From positions 1-64,000 of the forward strand of contig SGPL01000069.1 of the NCBI GenBank assembly GCA_004802705.1: 64,000 nucleotides of DNA, in the 5' to 3' direction. The notes under the pieces were generated by a model that saw only the letters and a program-made list of their open reading frames with translations, had not been told where the DNA came from and ran no database searches. The stretch is from Bondarzewia mesenterica. Lineage: Eukaryota; Basidiomycota; Agaricomycetes; Russulales; Bondarzewiaceae. A program made the translations under genes and the position numbers. How positions within the stretch are numbered: the first letter of the stretch is position 1; each line of letters starts with the position of its first letter. This document shows positions 23,885 through 40,115 of the stretch, piece by piece.

Positions 23885-25307
23885 GGCACGATGAGTCAGA
23901 TTGAGTCTTCAGTGCTCAGCTTCAAAAGGTTTGATCGGAAAAGACGCGCGGGACGCGACTTGACTTGAACGCGATCCTGACGTAAGGCGCGCGGCCGAAT
24001 GCCGCAGCCCGAGCATTCATCACAGACTGCATCCATCCTACTCAATCCTACTAGAGTGCTAGTAACAAGCTAGCTTCTGATGCCTATGCCCTATTGACTC
24101 CCTGGGTGTCCCCAAGCTCAATTTTCACAGTCTGACTCGGGTTCCCGTGAAAAAAGATGTGGTCAGTGCTTTCTGTTCATCTTTACACTCAAACCGGAGT
24201 CCGGACGCTCTTGTATCGTCCGACGTCCGTCATGTCCCTCAATCCGTCACATCTTCATCAGGGCTGGCGAGCGATTGAGATAAGCGGTGCTTATATAGCT
24301 TCTGGTTCATTCAAAACTTACTCCTTCAGCTTCAGCCCGTCATTAGCCGTCATTCATATACCTGGCTGGATCACTTCCACTCCCGAGGCCCTTAACTGCT
24401 CTCTATTGACACCCGAAAGCAATTTCCTCCCGTAATGACAAGACAATATGAATGCAGTTGGTCTCCTTCACTCTTTCTATTGATCACTTCTTTTTTAGAA
24501 TGCATATGGATCATTGTCTTGCAGAAGAAGACTTACGCATCGCACATGTTCATTGCCTCGTATGTTGCATTGGGTCTGATGCGCTTCGTGGCTATGTATG
24601 TGTGCAGGTCTCCCGATGCGTTCGTGACGTCTGGTCTCGTTTGGGTGCTTGTTTGGGTGTACTTGTAATGTTCATGGCACAAGCTGCTTATGAATGTCAT
24701 GGCATGCGTTTATTGGTAAGACGTGGGGTTGGCTATCTAGTCCTTGCACGGCGATCTATTAATTCCTATGGATTAGACATACCGATTGCGGAATCCAAAA
24801 GATATTTAGGACGGGTACGTTTGGTGAAAGGTTATGTGCATGTCTTTCTGCTAAGTATATTTTGGGCCGCCTGTGTCGGCTTCTCGTTATAATGGGCTCG
24901 TGAAATATTCTAATTGCTTTCGGGAACTTTCTGCAGAAGTATTTTACACTGCTTTTTTTTTTTCACGCGGTTGCATTGGTCACAGGTAATCTCTCCTGCT
25001 AAGTATATCCTCCTTACTGATGGCAAATTGAAGCAGCCTTGAAGGGAGACGGGCTCGGAGAACGCAAAAGCTCACTCGGGAGAGGTCGGAAGTTGCATCG
25101 GACAGCGCTGGAATCCGACATCTGAGACGACGGGTCGACTCAGTCAGGGACGGCAACGCCCGAACGCCGCAGCACTTTGATGGTCGGACTCATCTAAACT
25201 ATCATACGAGTGTGTGTACGTACATATGTAGCTGCACTGTTCAGCCTTGTTCAGCCTGCAGCTCATCCGAAATATTTCGATCGACGTCATGACCCTGGCG
25301 GTTTGGT
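23885..25307. other. Gene-poor region, no supported gene
   Basis: Sequence upstream of thymidylate synthase. Two overlapping plus-strand frames (24435-24668 and 24452-24892) are hydrophobic, with membrane-like stretches such as FIASYVALGLMRFV, but they lie in different registers with no clear splice link and no known family. A TG-rich tract and a T-run (about 24950-24965) occur downstream. Confidence 0.4.
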
Positions 25308-25820
25308 ATGCATGATTTGCGTCCTGACTTCAAACACCGGAATATAACTTATAGGTCACATGGCTTCCTTCAATTCCCCAAGTGTGATGCTGACTCGAGT
25401 CGGAGTAATTGCATTCGAGGATCTTCTGTTACATATGGTGCATCGCACATGCATGCCTCATCCACCACAAAGTATTGTGTTTGTAAGATTGGCGTCCGTC
25501 GTGCACAGCTTACTCTGGTCAGCATTGCTTTCGCGCTCTTTTTTTTCTCGACGGTGCTGACTTTTGTCCTGTCAGCGAATGGGAATATATACCTTGTTTG
25601 GTTCTCCACTTTATTTCCTTTATCACAGAGAGTCACGCCACTCATGCTGTATACTCCGAAGTCTTCATCAGGCTTCATCGACAATACGCTGGGAGAATTC
25701 TCGTCAAATCCTGTCCTTGGCCGCCGACATGCACAGCTATCGTGGCAATCCCTGGATTCGGCCTACGATTCACGCAATATAACCAACCTTTGGATTCTTT
25801 GCCACAATTGCAGCACCTGA
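25308..25820 (+). CDS. Doubtful hypothetical protein with one membrane segment
   Basis: An open frame of 170 codons with one convincing hydrophobic segment (LTLVSIAFALFFFSTVLTFV, about residues 67-86) followed by LMLYTPK and, later, LSWQSLDSAYDS. The arrangement of a membrane helix, a Y-(S/T)-P motif, then W-x-x-L-x-x-x-Y faintly resembles the start of UstYa-type (DUF3328) proteins, but the second half does not match and no HxxHC motif is seen. It could be a remnant or noise. I would not name a function. Confidence 0.2.
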   Translation: MHDLRPDFKHRNITYRSHGFLQFPKCDADSSRSNCIRGSSVTYGASHMHASSTTKYCVCKIGVRRAQLTLVSIAFALFFFSTVLTFVLSANGNIYLVWFSTLFPLSQRVTPLMLYTPKSSSGFIDNTLGEFSSNPVLGRRHAQLSWQSLDSAYDSRNITNLWILCHNCST

Positions 25821-27092
25821 TGTCGCTTCGTCGGTTCTGCGAGATTGGCAGAGGCAGACACCAACATGCTCGAAACAGATAAGTAAACCTTTGCTCGTGC
25901 TGTGTATGATGCGAGCAGCTTTATTACTGATATGATGGCTGAGCTTCTTGAGTTAACCTTCTCCCGTCACAATGCGTAAGAGTCGAAAAATGGTGGAGGA
26001 AATACTTTCCTCATACCGCTGTGAGAAAGTTGCATCCGGTTGAAGGATAGTACTACACCAGTGCCACGATTTGATAGAATCGATCCGCTTCCTGCCTTGT
26101 ATTCAGATATTCTACTAGAATCTGCTAGCGCCCTGAAATTTGAATCACTGAAACATCCCAAGGCGCCTATAGAGGCGCCATCGGTGTACAATCGGGATTC
26201 AGTTTAGCAGCATGACAGAGCATGACTCACATATGCAGGGATAACACTCTAGGCAACAATTTGTCTTTCCAGGCTACGAAAATGTCTAGAAGAGAAAATT
26301 CATACCGACTATCCTGGTATGACGACGACGGACCTGGTCACTAGTAAGCACGATCAGCTGCGAGGCTGTGATAAACAACGATTTAAAGGGATCAGTAACG
26401 ACTCCGTCAACTTTCATACAAGGATGCCAGCGTAGATGAGACCTTCCGTTCTGGGTGCCCAAGGAGGTTCAAGTTCTAGCCTAACTCCGGCGGCCAGCCT
26501 AAGCCCCACATGGATATCGTTTGCAATATGTGTGAAATGGCTGAAGATGAGTTCGATTCATGGGAAAATACTTTCTATGTTAGCGTTCGACTGACAACTC
26601 ATCTCAAAAAATCTTCAGATATCTCCCCTCCGACCGATCGCGAGTCAGAGCTGGGAGGATGAAGGATCGGGTGCCGTTCCTAGTCGCCCCGACCTGACGC
26701 ATATATGTGGCAGTGAGCGCTGAGCCTCCAGCAGGACGGCGCCGTTGAAGGTATTTTTGTGCATTAGTCATGCTTATCTTCCTCATCCACCAGTCCCGGC
26801 CGACATCGTACCCGACACACTACAACATGCTTGAGCTCTATGACATCCACAGTAAGCTCTCTTGGTCGGCATGCGATGGTGAATATCCCGATGACTCCTG
26901 TGATTCCCATTCAAATTTGCTTTGCTGTGCGTTAGTCATGACAAACTGCAAGTTTTCATTGCGTTTTGCTTCGTCTCTCTGACAGAATATAAACATCCCC
27001 TCTGGCTGGTCATGGTCTTCCTGCCCAACCAAGATCAATTAAGATTCCTATTGTCTAGCTGTCAATTTATCTCCACAGAAGGTCTCACTCAC
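25821..27092. other. Gene-poor region, no supported gene
   Basis: Small frames at 25967-26191 and 26604-26786 (minus) and 26770-26982 (plus) carry no motifs. The last few hundred bases are expected to contain the promoter of the second Zn2Cys6 factor. I see no terminal repeats or transposase remnants that would explain the low gene density. Confidence 0.4.
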
Positions 27093-29345
27093 ATGGATTC
27101 TAATCCTAGCTCGTCTCGTCCTGATTCGCGTTCGTCGAGTTCAACTGGTGCTCTTCAACGTGGAAAGGCATGTCTTAATTGCAGGTCAGTTAGTTCAACC
27201 GATGAGATTCAATTTTTTTTTAAAAGGTAGCTTTACAGGAGACGCAAAATGGTATGCCTTTCATCACCTCTCATATGTCGATCGTGGTATTGACAACATC
27301 GTGGTCCAGAAATGTGATGGCGTTCGCCCTGTCTGTGGTCCATGCAGTCGTGCTAGCAGGCCTGGTGATTGTGAGTATACAGATGGCCAAGGCCGGAGTA
27401 GGACACAGGTTCTGGAGGAAAACATTGCGCACCTCGAGGCACGCATCCATGAGCTGGAGAACCCCGGAAGCACACCACCATCAATTGTACTCCACGACCC
27501 TCATGCAGCATACCACATCGAAGCTGAATCCCCAGCCGTTGATACGACATCAAAGGTTTCAACAAGATTTACACACTTGCATACTCATGCGGAGCAGACC
27601 CCCGCAACTGGTGAGTTCCAAGACCGTCCGCCTTGGATTTGATCGGCAGTCTATAGACCTTATACAAATATTAGGTGCGCGAGGGTCTCAATCGATGGAG
27701 TATGATATCTGGAGGGACTCAGATGAGCCTCCTATGCAAATTGCGCAGAGTTTGTGAGTCAATATCCTAGTCTTAGTATGTGATGCATGGCGCGTGTCAA
27801 TCCGTCTCACTCATTTTTTTAGATTGGATGTATTCTTTCAACACTCATCCCAATTAGGTTGGTTCTTGAACATCACGCGCTTCCGTCACGCCATTTTGTT
27901 ACCGCCTGGTAATGGAAACCGTCCTCTACCCGTGCTGATAAGCGCTGTCTATCTTTGGGGGATGTCTTTTTCTCGCATGACTCCACACGGCGATTTCACA
28001 GCCCAGCAGGACATATTTCTCTCTCGCGCTCGTACACAACTAGGTCACCCGATGACTGGGTCATCTTCGCATCGCATTCTTCAAACAATTCAAGCCAATG
28101 TTCTTCTAGCTGTGTATCTATTTAATTCTGGTGCATTTCTCGAAGGGCGACTATACTGCGACTCTTCAGCATCCCTTGTTATGTCCTGCGGACTCCATAG
28201 AATCCGCAGTGAACAACTAGGTCGAGCTTTTAACAATCCCATAGACACAATAGATCTCACTCTTCCGGAGCCGCGTGATCAAGTTGAGGAAGGGGAGCAT
28301 ATCAATGCCTTTTGGACGGTCTTCTCGATGGATCGGTGCTGGGCCGTCGCTCTTCAGGTGCCCACCATCATTTCTGACAGTGATATGCACGGCTCGCAAA
28401 TTGATACCCCATGGCCACTGGAGATGGAAACGTATGAAAAGGTAGGTTCGAATTACGAAATGATCATCACAGTACCAACATCTTCGTTGTGTTAACTTCA
28501 GGGTCAAATATATCCTAATCTTCGCACTAGTGGCACAGTACGCAATTTCCTAGGCGGGATCAACACTGGTTGGCCGTGGGAACCTCAGTCCTTGTTAGCC
28601 CAGATCAGCAAGGCATCGGCGCTCTTTGAGCGAGCGACGCGTCTGGCCGCCTGTTGGAGACCAGGTATGCTAGCAGAGCCTGTCTTTCAATCACTCTATT
28701 TAACTTTTGGTAGTAATACCGGACATCAATGCCTTCTACGCAGACTTTATGTCTTTGGACCAGCGGATCGACGATCTGAAATCGCAGTTGTTTCCTTTGG
28801 AGAACTTGGGCCGTGTACTATCTGAATCTGATGTCACCCGCTCTTTGCATATGGCACACTGCTTGGCTCACTCGGCGACGATACAACTGCACGCTGCCTT
28901 TGCTCCCCAGAACTCCGCCTCACGGAGCAAATGTCTTACTGCAGCCACTGCAGTTTTGCGGGCAAATGCGGATGCAAGGATACACGAGTCATTTTTTAAC
29001 AATCCTTTACTCGGTGTAAGTTGTCACCCAGTTTGTCATAAATATTTGCTCACTGGAATCTTCGGTTTAGACTGTCTGGGTCGCGGTTTGTCGAGTCTTT
29101 ATTGACGAAATAGTGTCGTTGCGTTCCTTTCGAATTGATTCTGCACCTGCACTTCCTGGGCATGAGGCGGAGATCAGGATTGCTGTAGAACAACTTCAAA
29201 CGGTCATGGCGGTGTCCGCACCTACCAGTGCCCTCATGAGTATGTCTTCAACATCTTGGCCCGAGTTCTTGTGCTCACTGTAGCGTAATGCTACCCGCTA
29301 GACTACCAACTTGGAAAAATACAACAAGCGACCGCAGCTCTGTGA
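27093..29345 (+). CDS. Zn2Cys6 transcription factor with fungal-specific TF domain
   Basis: Exon 1 (27093-27184) ends inside the zinc cluster. A 13-nt exon (27239-27251) follows, then exon 3 from 27310. Together they read KACLNCRRRKMKCDGVRPVC then GPCSRASRPGDCEY, a normal N-terminal Zn2Cys6 cluster. A short coiled coil follows (VLEENIAHLEARIHELE). After two more introns comes EYDIWRDSDEPPMQIAQSL, then the middle homology region: LDVFFQHSSQLGWFLNITRF, LPVLISAVYLWGM, TIQANVLLAVYLFNSGAF, MSCGLHRI, and AFWTVFSMDRCWAVALQVP. It ends QLGKIQQATAAL at 29345 after a last intron. This layout is the standard fungal_trans architecture common in basidiomycete regulators. The gene is intact as far as I can read, with at least eight introns. 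The target pathway is unknown; no adjacent cluster suggests one. Confidence 0.9.
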
Positions 29346-30161
29346 TGCCGCGTGCATTCTTCCTTCAACAGAGACATCGTGAGTAATATCCTTTTTATCT
29401 TGTATCCCATTTTAACTAGCATTTTCGAACGAAATAGACATAGACATCAATGCATCACCATACATGCTCGTCGATCGACCCTTGCTTAGATGTAACTCGC
29501 ATACATCTATCTTACACCTGTTCTTTTTACTGGTCGGGCACGCGTTTATCTCCAGATCACTCACCAAGATAGAGATCGTCGGTCAGAGACTGCATGATTT
29601 GTTGCATTCGGTTTGCTTTTATTCTGTCAACCCCCATTAGAGTCCCTAATAGAACATGCAATGTTTTGGAGATTTTATCGTATTTTGAACCTATCTGACC
29701 TTACTTTTACTTTACCTTACTTGCGAGGTCATCTCGCCAACCCTATAGTGACTAGACCGTTGTATATTCACAGCAAGCACAGACAGAGATAATATGTAAC
29801 ATGGCACTCTTTCAATTTCGAGTCGCTCGCCATCGCTAGCTGCAGATAATTATCACTACACGTATGCATAGCAAGATTCATTAACATTCTGTCGTGCACG
29901 CAAGGTTACTAGTACATACTACCGACGGCGCTTCTCCCTTATCACCTTACTTAGTTACACAATCCAGTGCATTTAAATGACTATGCTGTAGGTCTTGTTG
30001 TAGCTGTCCATATATCTATGCACGGGTTTAAATAACGTTGAGCACTCGCTGGATAGAAAGAACGGGCCATCAACTGCTCCAGAGACATTTTGCTGTTGTA
30101 TTTCTTTGTTGCTTGGCAATTGTGCAGATCACACTGGTGGCACACGGCACATGCCAGTACG

Positions 30162-30192
<31 letters not shown>

Positions 30193-30501
30193 CATACATG
30201 CGAATACAGAACACGATGTACGCCAGACACGGACAGTACGCGGACCTACGCGGACGCGTCGGAAGCTGGGGTCACATGATGGCGTGCATGGTGAACTCAG
30301 CCCTACTCAGTGTCAGCCACCGAGGTCAGCCAAGTCAACTCCCAGTGTCTTTTCTCGCTTTCTCAAATAACAGACTGCTCCGGACTGACGACCTTCACGC
30401 CTGTTACGCTCATCAATCGGAACTTCCTTTCCTATTTTCCGTCAGACTTCTCCATATTTACCTACGTCTATCCAGCGACACTCTCCATTACTGTTTTGCT
30501 C
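29346..30501. other. Intergenic region with microsatellite
   Basis: AT-rich, with no supported gene. It includes the 3' untranslated region of the transcription factor and the promoter of the NIMA kinase. Frames in 29981-30214 (minus) and 30198-30681 (plus) partly overlap the first NIMA exon in other registers and are shadows. Confidence 0.5.
30162..30192. repeat. (GTAA)n microsatellite
   Basis: Nearly eight uninterrupted tandem copies of GTAA, about 310 bases upstream of the NIMA kinase start codon. The unit overlaps the consensus 5' splice site GTAAGT. Confidence 0.95.
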
Positions 30502-33336
30502 ATGTCGTCCTTTTTGGACTTATATGATCCTTTGGACATCATCGGAAACGGGTCATTCGGTATTATTAGGAAAGTGAGGCGGAAGTCAGATGGCGTGGTG
30601 AGCATTTTTACTTCGTACTCAGACACCACCTATATTCATCGGTCTACACAAGATCCTTGCGCGGAAGGAACTCAACTTTGAACGGATGAGCGAGAGGGAT
30701 CGAAAGCAGATTGTTGCAGAGGTGTACGTCCTATAATAGTGTCTGAATGTCGTATGCCACTCACTCAATATGGCATCAGGAATATTCTCAAAGATCTGAA
30801 CCATGAACATATCGTTCGCTATCACGACCGCTATGTCGACCGTGAAGCTGGAATTCTCTACATTCTCATGGAATATTGCGGTGGAGGTGACCTCTCTACC
30901 CTCATTAAACAGGCGCAAAAGCATGGTCGTCCAATCCCGGAGGACACTATCTGGAACTATTTCATGCAGATCTTGCTTGCTTTGCACCATTGTCACCATC
31001 CTAACGGACATTCTCGATCAGGAAGCGGGTCGGATGGAGAGGGTAGCTATAGAAGAGCACAGATATTGCATCGAGATCTGAAGCCCGACAATGGTTGGTT
31101 CAATCCGTTGACAAGTCTCCGTACGCCACTGAAGCCATTATTAGTATTTCTTGACGAAAACAACACGGCGAAGTTGGGTGACTTTGGACTCTCAAAGGCT
31201 CTGGCTCAAGCCAGTTTCGCGAACACCTATGTCGGAGTAAGTCAGGGCTTAATGCTACGCATTGATACCACTACTTCCTAACACATTATATACCACCAGA
31301 CACCCTACTACATGTCTCCGGAGCTGATGCAAGAAAAAGCTTACGACTCAAAGTCGGACATCTGGTCACTGGGTTGTTTGATTTATGAACTCTGCGCTCT
31401 TAAACCACCATTTCATGAGGCAAAGACACATTCTGAATTAAGCATATTTATCCGGTGCGTTTTGACTAACCTTGAATTAGATATCTGCGTGTTGCTAAGA
31501 TGTCGGACAGAAATGCCCGTATCCCCCCATTACCGAGAGGTTACAGTCAAGCTTTGTCCAGTGTAATCAAAGCAATGTTAAACCTAAACGTAAGCTTTGA
31601 CCGGCGTCCCATATGAGAATATACTGATTCTGGTCAAGCCGGCCATGAGACCTTCTGCCGCGCAATTGCTACAGCACGAACGCTTAGAACTTTCTTTCAA
31701 AGTATCTGAGACGCAAAAAATGTACGCCTCCCAATCCCTTCAATAATTGCGTCGATGAAACTGAGATGCTACTCTCAGGCTCACCGCCGTCAAGGCGCAT
31801 AAATCTGCGTTACAGGAGAAGGAGCGCGATGTGACAGCCCGTGAAGCAAGGCTTGCTACTGTGGAATCCAACCAGGCAGCCCTTATAGCTCAGCGAGATG
31901 CTGAGATAGCGACTCTTCGTACTCATCTTAATGAAGTTCAGTCGTCTGTGGCAGCGCAAATCCACCAGGCGATCTCAAAACGTGAAGAGGGACTGCGGAC
32001 TGCGGTTCTGCGTCGTGAGGAGGAGGTGGCGGAATCCATGCGAAGGCGTGAAGAGGAGATCATGGAAGCCGTACGAAGACGAGAGGCTGAGGTAGAAGAA
32101 GCATGGAGGCGGCGAGAGTGGGAAATCCGGGAGGAGTGTGAACGAGAATTGGAAGATCGACTCAGCGAAGAATGGGAAAAGCTTGAGAATATGCGAGGAG
32201 AAATCGAGGAGAGAATGAAGAAAATGGAAGATATGCAGAAAAAAGGTGAGTTTAAATACAGTCTAATTGTCGACATACATGCATATCTTATTTCTATATC
32301 GATGAACTTTATTGCAGTGGGCAAGAAGGATAAGTCGCCGCTCGAGGAAGTCAAGAATATCCTCGCACCTCTTGCGCAGCTCACGAACGAACCGCAAAAT
32401 CTCGAGCAAACGCCTATACGTCCGTCGTTGCGCCGGCCACTCTCCGCATTTGAAACCCCTGTGAACCGTAACACCACGAAATCTAGCTTTCCCCTTGCTT
32501 CGGCTATGAAAGGTGTCATCCTCACCGAGACTGGAGAGACACTTGCAACACCGACCCCCGCAGAGCTTGCGAAGTGGTTCGTCGAATCGCCGAAAGGAGG
32601 ACTTGGCTTTGCGAAGATTTTTGACTTCGATAAAGAAGATGAGGCGATTACTGGAGAGAACAAGGCACCTCTTGCGTCACTGTCGAAACGTGGCAAGGCG
32701 AAGACAATGCCTAGTTATGTGGCAGCATCAACTTCAGCTGGAGGCGTGCATACGCAGGCATCACACGGCGAGAAGGCACCTCCTGTGACCCGGCTTCGAA
32801 GACCATCTATTAGACCCACGGCAACACGTCCAAAGCTCTCTGAGTCAGGGCAATCTGCTGCATCGACATCCTCATCAACGTCGTCGTCATCATCGGTCAC
32901 CCAAGCCCTTACTCCGTCGGCTCCATTGACGACAGTCACGTTAGCGCCTGGTCGTCCTCAGACGAGCCGATCGGCCTCAACACCTGCTTTGGCCCCAGTA
33001 TACAACCTCGCGGATGAAGATAATCTGCCTAGCCCATTCCTGAAAAGGGTAGATCGGGAGCGAATGGCGACGACGGCGGCTGCGAGCGTGGCACCGGGCA
33101 TCAACGGGAGCGGTACGTCGGGCACGCTTAGGGTGAAGCGGCCCAGCGGGGGCAATCTTCTTCGTGCGGTGGCTGCGGCGAATAGCATTGCCAGTGCAAC
33201 GATGAGTCGAGCTGGGGCGGGTGCTGGATCGATGGCAAATTTGAGAAGTGGAAAGGATTCTGCTTCGAACAAACTGTCAATCACGAACACGCGTCGTGCG
33301 GGCGATGAAACTCGCAGAATGCTGTCCCGTGCATGA
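30502..33336 (+). CDS. nimA: NIMA-family (NEK2/Kin3-like) mitotic protein kinase
   Basis: The kinase domain begins at ATG 30502: [20 protein letters not shown] (Gly-rich loop), then after an intron [16 protein letters not shown] with the VAIK-equivalent lysine. Next: [48 protein letters not shown], an insertion of about 20 residues (Ser/Gly-rich), then [31 protein letters not shown] and [16 protein letters not shown] 59-bp intron near 31455-31514 joins IFIR to [10 protein letters not shown]. The C-terminal part (from about 31750) is a long basic coiled coil with RREEE repeats, then a Ser/Thr-rich tail ending at 33336. NIMA kinases drive mitotic entry and spindle-pole events. All catalytic motifs are intact. 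The Ser/Gly-rich insert before HRD is also what I expect in basidiomycete orthologues. The intron near 32246-32318 is in frame, so its retention would go unnoticed. Confidence 0.93.
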
Positions 33337-34781
33337 TAGAGGCGCTTTGCGGGGGGGCTTTTTCGGACTGTTGATGCTCTGCAGAACGCCATTTTCTATT
33401 TTTCATATTCCCTTTCTTACTATCTTATATGCAATATGTATATTTATTCGCAATGGTTTATCGTAACTGGTTGTGGCGGGGTATATATTATTCAACATTG
33501 GCATCGATATACGATATATCCGCGTGCTGTCAAGATGGACTTATTAGATACAAGGGAATCCTGCGGATGTGGTAGCTATAGTAATGACTGCTCATATACA
33601 ATATTGGTAGTGTAACCGTCGTATTCATCCGTAGTAAGTAGTAGAACGTCTTCTTTTTCCGAACACGCGAGAGGGCGGCGTATGAATACATTGGAGTGAA
33701 CGTCGACGGCTATGCGGTGGAGCGTTAGACCAAGGCAGCTATTGAACGTGGTTGCATACGTGATACGTAAAGGAAATTGTGTGCGGTTAACTGTCCAGGA
33801 AGAATAGGGAGGATTAAAACCGATCATGATGCGGGGGAGTGAAATGATAGATCTCGATATGGTCGACAACGCGGACATCGACGGAGCATTGTCGAAGTTT
33901 GATGACTTTGAGATGTGGTCACGTCGGTGGACGACAGGCACAGCTCACTTTGTGCTTATATAGTTTGGATGTACGCACTAAGTTTATCTGTGGCTTCCTG
34001 TGTCAGCTGCTAAGCGCTGAGGGATGGACGCATTTTTCAACTCTCGACCCTTTCCCCAGCTCTACGGCAGCCGAGCTGCAGGCATAGGACTGTACTACTA
34101 CTTACTTACCTGTGGAACCACAACGCTGCAAGAAATTGTGGCAGCGTGCATTCAATCGCCACCTTGCCAGCTCACATTGCACACGTCGTGCTATTATCGA
34201 ATTCTTATCCATCTCGGTTCTGTTATGTATTGTGCCATATCCCAGTCCTGACCGCGAGACGGGGGGGAGACTACTAGTTCGGAAATCTCCGAGTACCCGC
34301 CGCCCACAATCCTACTCCGCGTCACTTGTGCTCACCTGTGCCCACTTTCCCTGGGCCTCGGATAAAGACCAAGCACTGATGTACACGTCCGACCTTCGCC
34401 GTTCGACTCAATTCAAGTCACCAAATTAAAGCGCCTTGTCTTTCTGAGGATGATGTAAAAGTTCATTTGTCCACGTGTCCATTTTGTCACAAATATCAGT
34501 GCTGTCAAAGCCTCGGTCTCTAGATCTCAGAGTCAGTGCGCATTGTACTTATGTTCCAACCGTGAGGCAGAGCATCGTGACAATATTTGTTTCTCCGACA
34601 TATGTATTAGCTAAATACCAATTACTAAGCATGTGGCTAACGAATATCATATTTCAAATAATATTTGCGACGCGTCGGCGAACGCGTCGCGCACTGAGTT
34701 TGTCTACTCAAGTTGAACGCCTCACAACGCCTCCCACACCACTTCCTTTCGTCAATCACCCCTTTGAAGTGACCGGTAAAA
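33337..34781. other. Intergenic region between NIMA and SMC3
   Basis: It contains the NIMA 3' region and the SMC3 promoter. A minus-strand frame from ATG 33878 to 33576 is described separately. The rest (33950-34780) has only short frames without motif. AT-rich stretches near 34600-34660 may be the SMC3 promoter. Confidence 0.45.
33576..33878 (-). CDS. Doubtful 100-residue hypothetical protein
   Basis: An uninterrupted frame starts at ATG 33878 (MSALSTISRSIISLPRIMIG) and ends at 33576 (IVYEQSLL). The composition is protein-like (MIGFNPPYSSW, ITYATTFNSCLGLTLHR) but I recognise no family. It is tail-to-tail with NIMA, without visible introns. It could be a short real gene or chance. Confidence 0.22.
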   Translation of the reverse strand: MSALSTISRSIISLPRIMIGFNPPYSSWTVNRTQFPLRITYATTFNSCLGLTLHRIAVDVHSNVFIRRPLACSEKEDVLLLTTDEYDGYTTNIVYEQSLL

Positions 34782-39280
<4,499 letters not shown>

Positions 39281-40115
39281 CGAAGTTGTTTTATATATGA
39301 CGGCTCTGCAAGTGAATTACGTGGTCGTATTGCGGTCATGTATGGTCATGTATGTACTTGTTATAACTTTTTACTCTGATGGTACTGTATTGTTGTTTAT
39401 TTCATGTTTCGAGTATGGCATCCCTGAGTGTTGTCTTTCCAATCTGTAAATTCATACGATGAGAACACGCGCCTTCATCGCTTGGCAAGCGGGTATACCG
39501 TAGGCCATGAAACGGTGAAAGACAGTAGCTGTAGCTGTCACCACCCGATGCACGACCAGAAGCCAGATAGCTATACGTTCGAAGGCGAGGATGGATTACA
39601 GCCACGTGAGCTTGGATGGGACACGAGGAAAGCCATGCACTCATCAGCGTGGCAGATCCACACACGTTGTGCGGTCAACATACATACTGGACTGCTGAAT
39701 GTCGTAGCTATACGATCGAGGGAGTAGGGTAATCACAAGACTCTTGGGTGCGATTATCCTGAATGCCGAGTCTCGGGCATCGCGGTCAAGAGAGCCCACA
39801 CAGCCTGGTACGAAGGACGAAAGGTTACACAGCAGCCGCGAGGGAGACGAGTCCAGTTCAAGAGGGATATCGATGTTTCTGTCGGATACGATCGGACTTT
39901 TGCTGGGTGCCATGTAGTGTCAGAACGGAAACAGACCGCCATGGGTTGGCCATGGCCTACCGAAGTGAACAAGAAAATATGAGCCAAAATTTGGGAGCCT
40001 CGGGGATCAGAAAGGTTGCCGGGATACAAGATCTAGTTAAAGCGCTCAGCGCTCAGTCCTTTCCCTCGACCATGTCATCTCCTCCTTGCCAGTCTCCTAC
40101 TCTTTCTCATATCAA
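39281..40115. other. Intergenic region
   Basis: Sequence between SMC3 and the membrane protein gene. Overlapping frames on both strands (39402-40188) show no motif. The CT-rich stretch 40060-40110 fits a promoter-proximal leader of the following gene. Confidence 0.45.

Noticed and set aside
24435..24892. Two overlapping hydrophobic frames considered as a membrane protein
   Set aside because: The frames are out of register with no good splice link and no family similarity; hydrophobicity alone is weak in T-rich DNA.
30162..30192. Regular repeat considered as a CRISPR array or telomere-like sequence
   Set aside because: The unit is only four bases with no spacers, and the setting is eukaryotic; it is a microsatellite.
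31938..32696. 252-codon minus-strand frame
   Set aside because: Antisense shadow of the NIMA coiled-coil exon; rich in Ser and Ile-Ser repeats, as expected for the reverse of Glu/Arg-rich codons.
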